The translations under genes were made by a program, and so were the position numbers. From Defluviitaleaceae bacterium (GTDB lineage Bacteria > Bacillota_A > Clostridia > Lachnospirales > WQUN01), in contig WREB01000026.1 in NCBI GenBank assembly GCA_009779525.1, positions 1 to 9,361 on the forward strand: DNA of 9,361 nt. The letters run 5' to 3'. The notes beneath the pieces were generated by a model, which saw only the letters and a program-made list of their open reading frames with translations, had not been told where the DNA came from and ran no database searches. How positions within the stretch are numbered: the stretch's first letter is position 1; each line of letters opens with the position of its first letter. Positions 1-4,973 of the stretch are shown piece by piece.

Positions 1-746
1 GCGTCGAACACGTCGGAAAGCGCGATTATTCGCCCAAACAGGCTTATCTGCTCGCCCGCAAGCGCCGAGGGGTAGCCGGTGCCGTCGTAGCGCTCGTGAT
101 GCTCGAGCACGCCGCGCATCACGTCGTTCCGCGTGATCCCAAGCTTTTTAACGTATTCCGAGCCGCGCTCGGGGTGCGACATCATTATCTTTTGTTCCTT
201 TTCGGTTAAGGGTTCGGTCTTGTACGTTATCTGCTTGTCGACGAACATCATCCCGATGTCGTGGTAGACCGCGGATATCGCGAGGTTTTTAAGCAGGTGC
301 GCGGAAAGCTTGTGCGCCTGGCCGAGCACCGCGGCCAGTATGCAGACGTCGATCGAATGTTGGAAAGTGTAGTCGTCGAACGATTTTAAATCGAACATGC
401 TGACCACGTGGTCGGACCTGCTGGAGATCTGCTCGACTATCGTCTCGACCACTTCCTCGATCTTTCCGGTTTCGGGCTTGACCACGGATTGGACGGACTG
501 GAATATGCTTTTTACCTCGGAGGCGAACTTGAGCTTCAATTCGTCGTCGATAAGCGGCTTTATGATTATGTCGCGGGTGCTTTCGTCGTCGATGTACAGG
601 CCGTTTATGTTTATGCGGCGTATCGAGCGGATATAATTTTCGGTTAAGGTTACGCCCTTGCGCAGCATGATGTTCATGCTGTTGTTGTAGAAATTGCGCC
701 CGACGACCATGCCGGGCAACAACGATTTCGCCGTTACGAACCGCAT
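1..746 (-). CDS. HD-GYP domain protein, probable cyclic-di-GMP phosphodiesterase (C-terminus cut off)
   Basis: Reading the minus strand from ATG at 746 gives an open frame of 248 codons running off the window edge. The first ~50 residues (MRFVTAKSLLPGMVVGRNFY and on to GLYID) match the short N-terminal region common in Firmicutes HD-GYP proteins. The HD-GYP signature follows: H130 (QHSIDV), H162-D163 in HDIGM, and HHERYDGTGYP at 216-226, then a SDVFDA stretch at the edge. The family hydrolyses c-di-GMP in the cytoplasm with a di- or tri-metal centre; the GYP residues support activity, although the usual Lys of HDIGK is Met here. No receiver, PAS or membrane segment is visible. The start is supported by GAGG nine bases upstream and by a good promoter. 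It is divergent from the NYN gene. Family assignment is firm; substrate is inferred from the family. Confidence 0.93.
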   Translation of the reverse strand, partial: MRFVTAKSLLPGMVVGRNFYNNSMNIMLRKGVTLTENYIRSIRRININGLYIDDESTRDIIIKPLIDDELKLKFASEVKSIFQSVQSVVKPETGKIEEVVETIVEQISSRSDHVVSMFDLKSFDDYTFQHSIDVCILAAVLGQAHKLSAHLLKNLAISAVYHDIGMMFVDKQITYKTEPLTEKEQKIMMSHPERGSEYVKKLGITRNDVMRGVLEHHERYDGTGYPSALAGEQISLFGRIIALSDVFD

Positions 747-775
747 ACCCCACCGCCTCGCCGCTAGCTGCCCCA

Positions 776-804
776 ATTATAGCATAGGCGGCGCGGTTTC
801 CCAA
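776..804 (-). promoter_or_regulatory. Promoter of the HD-GYP gene
   Basis: On the minus strand there is a perfect -10 box TATAAT (781-776) preceded by TG and one base (extended -10), and a -35 box TTGGGA (804-799) with a spacer of exactly 17 bases. Transcription should start near 769, leaving a leader of about 20-25 bases before ATG 746. That is too short for a riboswitch. Confidence 0.8.
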
Positions 805-823
805 AACGCGCGGGTTTGGTTTC

Positions 824-851
824 GGTACGGACAACGTAATTGCGCCGTACC
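824..851. promoter_or_regulatory. Interrupted inverted repeat between divergent promoters (possible operator)
   Basis: GGTACGG at 824-830 and CCGTACC at 845-851 are perfect inverted arms separated by 14 bases; a small inner pair CAA (832-834) / TTG (840-842) adds dyad symmetry. The element lies almost midway between the minus-strand -35 (799-804) and the plus-strand -35 (865-870), a position suited to a shared regulator. The symmetry is seen; binding by a regulator is inference. Confidence 0.35.
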
Positions 852-864
852 CGCCGGCGCTTTG

Positions 865-893
865 TTGTCTTGGGCGCTTCCTCGGAATATACT
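865..893 (+). promoter_or_regulatory. Promoter of the NYN-domain gene
   Basis: TTGTCT (865-870) and TATACT (888-893) are separated by 17 bases, a good sigma-70 type match. The expected transcription start is near 900, so the leader is very short and holds only the Shine-Dalgarno AAGGAGG (903-909), seven bases before ATG 917. Confidence 0.72.
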
Positions 894-916
894 GTGAGGC
901 GGAAGGAGGCGAGACG

Positions 917-2383
917 ATGGCCCAAAACGAAAGCGACGGTTTCGGGTTGGAAAAACTGTCCGAAAAATTTTACGAGGCGACCGGGGACTTGGTCGAAATG
1001 GGCGCAGATTCCGCTGAGCCGGAGGAAAGGTACCCGGACGCTTACAAAAGGAGCACTTATCTGGTCGTTTCGCAGTTCGCCTACCTCATCGGCATCCCGC
1101 TCAACATCTTCATGAACGAGACGACTCCGCCGAAAATGGAGATTTACAAGAAGCTCAGCGAAAACAAGAACGCGAGGATAATCCGCAACCTCTGCATGCT
1201 CCGCAACGCCTTCGAAAAAAAGTTTTTGAAGATTCTCAACAAGATGAAGTACGAGTACATGGGGATCTCGCAGATGCCGGAGCTTCTGCCCGTCGAATGC
1301 ATCACCGAACTTTCCTACGACGGGATCCACCTCAGGAACACGATGGAGCCGAACCAGTACGTCGTCGAATTTAACTCGCTGATTTCCGACAGGATCAACA
1401 ACTGCAAGGACATCTTCCCGATCTGGCTCAACTGGTCGTACATAAAGGACCTTTTCATCATGCCAAACGGGACGGTCGAGGAGGGCATTAAAAAGGCGGC
1501 CGCCGTCTTCTACGAAAACTGGAACTATTATCCGTACCAGGTCTACATGAACTGGACGCCTTCCGACAACGGCAACATCCTGTTTAACGACAAAAAGTTC
1601 GTCACGCTGCTTTACTCGTGGAACAACGACGCGTTCACGGATTTCAGCAAGATAACCGACGCCAGCGCGCGCACCAAAAACAACATCTACGAATTCATCG
1701 AAAAAAGCAACAAAACGGTTTTCGTCGTCGACTGCGAAAACTCGAACCCATACAAGCTCTGCGCGACAATAAACGGGCTTGACCAAACATACTTAAATAA
1801 AATTGCGAAGATAATATTGATCGACGACATAAACGCCGTCGCCGCGTGGCAGACCCTCGGCTCGTTCGTCAGCATCCCGATCGAATACGTGTTAATCGAG
1901 CGGATCAAGCAGAACAAATCCCTCGTCGACATTAAGCTGACGACGGAGGTCTGCAAGGAGTTTTACGAAAATTCCGTCGATTCGTTCATTCTCGTCTCAA
2001 GCGACTCCGATTACTGGGGATTGATATCGTCGGTCACCCGCGCGAAATTTTTGGTCATGGTCGAGTTTGAGAAGACGGGGCCCGATATTAAAAACGCGCT
2101 CGTCACTTCGGGCATCTTCTACTGCTACATAGACGACTTCTATTCGGGCGAGAGCGACAGGATCGTCATATCGGCGCTTCTTAACGAGGCGCAGCGCTAC
2201 CTCGACCAGTACACGAAGATAAATTTGGTCGAGATGGTCGACTCTATCTGCAAGGCGACGCGCATAGACATGGCGCCAGCCGAGCGCAAGCAGTTTTTCG
2301 ACAAGCACATAAGGACGCTTAACGTGGAGATAAGCAAGACGGGCGAGTTTTCGATCCAGCTCAAGCGGCCGTCGGCGCGATAA
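917..2383 (+). CDS. NYN (PIN-like) domain protein, putative ribonuclease with uncharacterised N-terminal region
   Basis: 488 residues. The start ATG has a strong Shine-Dalgarno (AAGGAGG, 7-base spacing) and its own promoter. Residues ~266-405 look like a NYN domain, a PIN-like metal-dependent RNase fold: strand 1 ends in VVDCENSN with D272, E274 and N275; LVDIKL supplies D338; SFILVSSDSDYWGLI supplies D363 and D365. These acidic residues correspond to the expected metal-binding set, so the domain should be catalytically competent. Residues 1-265 are unassigned: a Lys-rich helical stretch (75-112, with EIYKKL, KKFLKI, NKMKYEY) and then a Trp/Tyr-rich part (168-236). No signal peptide or membrane segment is evident, so it is probably cytoplasmic. 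The C-terminal ~80 residues are also unassigned. It forms a single-gene unit with its own promoter and terminator, divergent from HD-GYP. NYN assignment by motif is good; RNA substrate and role are unknown. Confidence 0.85.
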   Translation: MAQNESDGFGLEKLSEKFYEATGDLVEMGADSAEPEERYPDAYKRSTYLVVSQFAYLIGIPLNIFMNETTPPKMEIYKKLSENKNARIIRNLCMLRNAFEKKFLKILNKMKYEYMGISQMPELLPVECITELSYDGIHLRNTMEPNQYVVEFNSLISDRINNCKDIFPIWLNWSYIKDLFIMPNGTVEEGIKKAAAVFYENWNYYPYQVYMNWTPSDNGNILFNDKKFVTLLYSWNNDAFTDFSKITDASARTKNNIYEFIEKSNKTVFVVDCENSNPYKLCATINGLDQTYLNKIAKIILIDDINAVAAWQTLGSFVSIPIEYVLIERIKQNKSLVDIKLTTEVCKEFYENSVDSFILVSSDSDYWGLISSVTRAKFLVMVEFEKTGPDIKNALVTSGIFYCYIDDFYSGESDRIVISALLNEAQRYLDQYTKINLVEMVDSICKATRIDMAPAERKQFFDKHIRTLNVEISKTGEFSIQLKRPSAR

Positions 2384-2425
2384 AAAAAAATAAGGGACAT
2401 CCGTTTCTTTATCGCGCGGTTTTTT
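2375..2425 (+). terminator. Intrinsic terminator of the NYN gene, starting inside the coding end
   Basis: GCGCGATAAA (2375-2384) pairs perfectly with TTTATCGCGC (2408-2417), a 10-bp stem with a 23-base loop, followed by GG and six T (2420-2425). The left arm contains the last Arg codon and the TAA stop, so a terminating ribosome covers it. The loop is longer than typical. A second, alternative pairing of GGGAC (2394-2398) with GTCCC (2428-2432) is possible. Confidence 0.6.
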
Positions 2426-2451
2426 ACGTCCCGCCACATATGTGTTAGAGT
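2423..2451 (+). promoter_or_regulatory. Candidate promoter of the flavoprotein-cmk-plsC-ispH/rpsA operon
   Basis: TTTACG (2423-2428), a 17-base spacer and TAGAGT (2446-2451), with a TG pair one base upstream of the -10 box (extended -10). Each hexamer matches consensus at four of six positions. Transcription would start at about 2458, the A of the ATG of the next gene, implying a leaderless mRNA. The spacer holds the perfect palindrome CACATATGTG (2435-2444), a possible operator. The -35 overlaps the T-tract of the preceding terminator. Confidence 0.4.
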
Positions 2452-2457
2452 GTGCGG

Positions 2458-3705
2458 ATGGGAAAAGGCACAGTCGTAATAATCGGCGGCGGCCCCGCCG
2501 GAATGATGGCGGCGATTGCCGCGGCCGGGCGGGGCGCGGAAACGGTGCTTCTCGAAAAAAACGAAAAGACCGGAAGGAAGCTTTGCATCACCGGCAAGGG
2601 GCGTTGCAACGTCACCAACGCGTCCGAACCCGACGCGATGGCGGAAAAGTTTTTTACCGGAGCGAAGTTTATGTACGGCCCGCTCAACGCGTTTAGCTCG
2701 GCGGATTTGATCGAGTTCTTCGCCTCGAACGGACTCAAGATGAAGCGCGAGCGCGGCGGGCGCGTCTTCCCCGAGACGGACAGCGCGTACGACGTCCGCG
2801 ACGCCCTCGAAGCCCGGATGAAGGCTTGCGGGGTCCGCGTCCGGTCAAACGCGCGCGCCGTTTCGGTCGAAACGGAAGGCGGCGGGGTTTCGGGAGTTAA
2901 AACAGAACACTCATTTTACGAAGCAGGCGCCGCGGTAATCGCTACGGGAGGGCTTTCGTACCCGTCGACCGGCTCGACCGGCGACGGATTGGATATGGCG
3001 CGCTCTCTCGGGCATAGGACGGCCGACACGTATCCTTCGCTCGTCCCGCTTATCGCAAACGAGCCGTGGATCGCGGAGCTCGAGGGCCTGAGCCTAAAAA
3101 ACGTAAAGGTCACGGCAGCGTGCCGCGGCAAAACGCTTTTTTCCGAAATGGGCGAGATGCTCTTCACGCGCAGCGGAATCTCCGGCCCGCTAGCGCTCGA
3201 GGCTAGCGGGCGCCTGACCGATAAATTCGATAAAAAGCCGGCAGTATCGATCGACCTAAAGCCCGCGCTTTCGGCTGAAACGCTTGACGCCAGGCTGCTT
3301 CGCGATTTCGCGGCAAACATGAATAAAAATTTTGCAAACTCGCTTGACGGCTTGCTTCCGAAGCGGCTGATCGGAATTATCGTGCGGCTAAGCGGCGTCG
3401 ATCCCGAAAAAAAGGTAAACTGCGTCACCAAAGCGGAGCGGTTACGCCTCGGCGGCCTGCTTAAGGGGCTGACGATAACGCCGGTCGGAACCGCGGGCTA
3501 CCAGGAGGCGATCGTAACCATGGGCGGCGTCGAAACGAAGGAAATAAACCCGGCGACGATGATGTCGAAACTTGTCGGCGGCTTGTTTTTCGCGGGGGAG
3601 GTAATCGATGTCGACGCCGCGACCGGCGGCTACAACCTGCAGGCGGCGTTTTCGACGGGATTCGTCGCGGGATGCTCCGCGGCAAAACGCGTCGGCTGCG
3701 TTTGA
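2458..3705 (+). CDS. BaiN/YhiN (HI0933) family FAD-dependent oxidoreductase
   Basis: 415 residues from ATG 2458, close to the family's usual ~400-420; GTG at 2452 would add two residues. An N-terminal FAD-binding Rossmann motif GGGPAG (10-15) ends its second strand in E33, which normally binds the adenine ribose. ITGKGRCNVTN (44-54), the ATGGLSYPSTGSTGDG segment in the middle and the C-terminal GEVIDVDAATGGYNLQ are the signatures that define this family. Named relatives include E. coli YhiN and the bile-acid reductase BaiN, but most members, including those beside cmk in Clostridia, have no proven substrate, so bile-acid activity should not be assumed. It is soluble. No Shine-Dalgarno lies before the start, in line with the possible leaderless promoter. 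It is first in the operon, and its TGA overlaps the cmk ATG by one base. Confidence 0.93.
   Translation: MGKGTVVIIGGGPAGMMAAIAAAGRGAETVLLEKNEKTGRKLCITGKGRCNVTNASEPDAMAEKFFTGAKFMYGPLNAFSSADLIEFFASNGLKMKRERGGRVFPETDSAYDVRDALEARMKACGVRVRSNARAVSVETEGGGVSGVKTEHSFYEAGAAVIATGGLSYPSTGSTGDGLDMARSLGHRTADTYPSLVPLIANEPWIAELEGLSLKNVKVTAACRGKTLFSEMGEMLFTRSGISGPLALEASGRLTDKFDKKPAVSIDLKPALSAETLDARLLRDFAANMNKNFANSLDGLLPKRLIGIIVRLSGVDPEKKVNCVTKAERLRLGGLLKGLTITPVGTAGYQEAIVTMGGVETKEINPATMMSKLVGGLFFAGEVIDVDAATGGYNLQAAFSTGFVAGCSAAKRVGCV
3185..3211. repeat. Perfect 10-bp inverted repeat inside the flavoprotein gene
   Basis: GCCCGCTAGC (3185-3194) and GCTAGCGGGC (3202-3211) are perfect inverted arms around a 7-base loop. 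The RNA hairpin would be stable and GC-rich, but no T-tract follows, so it is not an intrinsic terminator. It lies in coding sequence for an Ala/Gly/Ser-rich stretch and may be chance. Confidence 0.5.
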
Positions 3706-4379
3706 TGGCTTTTATCTGCGTCGCGATAGACGGGCCCAGCGGCTCGGGCAAAAGCACCGCGGCAAGGCGCGCGGCAAATCGCCTCGGCTTCGCGTACGTC
3801 GACACGGGCGCTATGTACCGCGCGATCGCGTTTTACGCGCTTAACCGCGGAATTGATTTTTACGACCGCGAATCGGTCGTTTCGATTTTAAGCGAAATAA
3901 AAATTGAGTTTGCAACTTCGGACGGTTCGCAGAGGCTGTTTTTAAACGGGGAGGACGTCTCCGGTTCGCTTCGGACGCAAGAGATCGCCGCGGGCTCCTC
4001 GATAGTCGCGGAGTATCCCGAAGTCAGGCGAAAACTTACCGCCCTTCAGCGCGAAATCGCGTCAAAGGGCGACTCGGTCCTCGACGGGCGCGACATCGGG
4101 AGCGTCGTTTTACCCGACGCGGCGCTTAAAATTTACATGGACGCTTCGGTTGAGACGCGTACTAAAAGGCGCGTCGGCGAGCTTAAGACAAAGGGCCTGC
4201 CCTGCGAATACGAGACGGTCCGCCGCGAAATCCGCGAGCGCGACTTGCGCGACGCGGCGCGAAGCGAGGCGCCGCTGATTAGGGTTAGCGACGCGGTGTA
4301 CCTAAGCACGGACGGCCTTGACGAAATCCAGGCGGCCGAAGCGGTAATCGATCTGATAGAGAAGCGCTGCGGGAGGTAA
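3705..4379 (+). CDS. cmk: (d)CMP kinase (cytidylate kinase)
   Basis: 224 residues, normal for bacterial Cmk. It phosphorylates CMP and dCMP with ATP in the cytoplasm, recycling cytidine nucleotides from RNA and phospholipid turnover. Visible motifs: P-loop GPSGSGKST (10-18); YVDTGAMYRA (31-40), typical of the nucleotide-binding helix; the conserved DGRDIGSVV (127-135) contacting the CMP base; Arg-rich lid region KRRVGEL (154-160); and RDLRDAARSEAPL (179-191), the family's RDxxDxxR...PL signature. The frame continues 11 codons upstream, but ATG 3705 gives the conserved N-terminus and overlaps the flavoprotein stop as TGATG. There is no Shine-Dalgarno, so translation is probably coupled by reinitiation. 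Confidence 0.97.
   Translation: MAFICVAIDGPSGSGKSTAARRAANRLGFAYVDTGAMYRAIAFYALNRGIDFYDRESVVSILSEIKIEFATSDGSQRLFLNGEDVSGSLRTQEIAAGSSIVAEYPEVRRKLTALQREIASKGDSVLDGRDIGSVVLPDAALKIYMDASVETRTKRRVGELKTKGLPCEYETVRREIRERDLRDAARSEAPLIRVSDAVYLSTDGLDEIQAAEAVIDLIEKRCGR
4371..4376 (+). promoter_or_regulatory. Ribosome binding site fixing the TTG start of plsC
   Basis: GGGAGG lies in the last codons of cmk, six bases before TTG 4383. The next ATG (4410) would remove nine conserved N-terminal residues, so the TTG is the better start. Confidence 0.7.
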
Positions 4380-4382
4380 GGG

Positions 4383-4973
4383 TTGTTCTATTTCGCCGCC
4401 AAACATTTCATGCGGTTTTGGCTGAGGCTTTTATACCGCGTAAGGGTCGAGGGGGTCGAAAACGTCCCGGACGGCGGCGCGTTCATCATCTGCTCGAACC
4501 ACATCCACTCGATGGATCCGGCGATGTTTGCGATATGCCTTAGGCGGCGCATATACTTCATGGCGAAGAAGGAGCTGTTCAAATACGGCTTCTTCGGGTT
4601 TTTTTTAGACAAGCTCGGCGCGTTTCCCGTCGACCGCGGCGTTTCCGACATGAAGGCGTATAAAAAAGCGATCGGGTATTTGGAAGACGGCGGCGGGCTT
4701 CTGGTTTTTTCGCAGGGTACGCGGACCGCCGGATTTGAAAACGCGAAAAACGGGGCGGCGCTGTTCGCCCTTAAGACGGGCGCCGCGCTGATACCCGCCG
4801 GGATCGCTTGCGCCGGGAAAAACGGCGGGGCGTACCGCTTTTTTAAAAAAGTGACGATAAAAATCGGCGAGCCGATCGACATGCAAGCGTACGAAGGGAA
4901 AAAGATAAACACGCGGCTTGTCGAAGAATTGATGGGCGAAACGCTTACCGCGGTTAAGGGGTATTGCGGTTGA
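4383..4973 (+). CDS. plsC: 1-acyl-sn-glycerol-3-phosphate acyltransferase
   Basis: 196 residues, in the short size class common for Firmicutes PlsC. It transfers an acyl chain to lysophosphatidic acid to make phosphatidic acid at the inner face of the cytoplasmic membrane. The four acyltransferase motifs are present: I, NHIHSMD with catalytic H40 and D45; II, FPVDRG (81-86); III, FSQGTRT (109-115); IV, LIPAGI (136-141). The hydrophobic and aromatic N-terminus (1-20) probably anchors it to the membrane. Motif III is normally FPEGTRS; here Pro is Ser and the Glu is Gln (Q111), a substitution at a position linked to glycerol-phosphate binding. Start is TTG with GGGAGG six bases upstream. It sits three bases after cmk, and its TGA overlaps the ispH start by four bases. 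Acyl-donor preference cannot be read from the sequence. Confidence 0.93.
   Translation: MFYFAAKHFMRFWLRLLYRVRVEGVENVPDGGAFIICSNHIHSMDPAMFAICLRRRIYFMAKKELFKYGFFGFFLDKLGAFPVDRGVSDMKAYKKAIGYLEDGGGLLVFSQGTRTAGFENAKNGAALFALKTGAALIPAGIACAGKNGGAYRFFKKVTIKIGEPIDMQAYEGKKINTRLVEELMGETLTAVKGYCG

Noticed and set aside
747..775. Cyclic-di-GMP riboswitch before the HD-GYP gene
   Set aside because: The leader from the predicted transcription start is only ~20-25 bases, far too short.
289..834. Minus-strand open frame of 181 codons over the HD-GYP 5' end
   Set aside because: It is an Arg/His-rich wrong-frame reading; the HD-GYP motifs are in another minus-strand frame.
764..1786. Long minus-strand open frame (340 codons) opposite the NYN gene
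   Set aside because: It mirrors the codon pattern of the plus gene, has Val/Arg/Asp-rich composition with no domain, and would cover the HD-GYP promoter.
2458..3705. Bile-acid metabolism based on similarity to BaiN
   Set aside because: No other bile-acid genes are nearby, and family members beside cmk are widespread in bacteria without that pathway.
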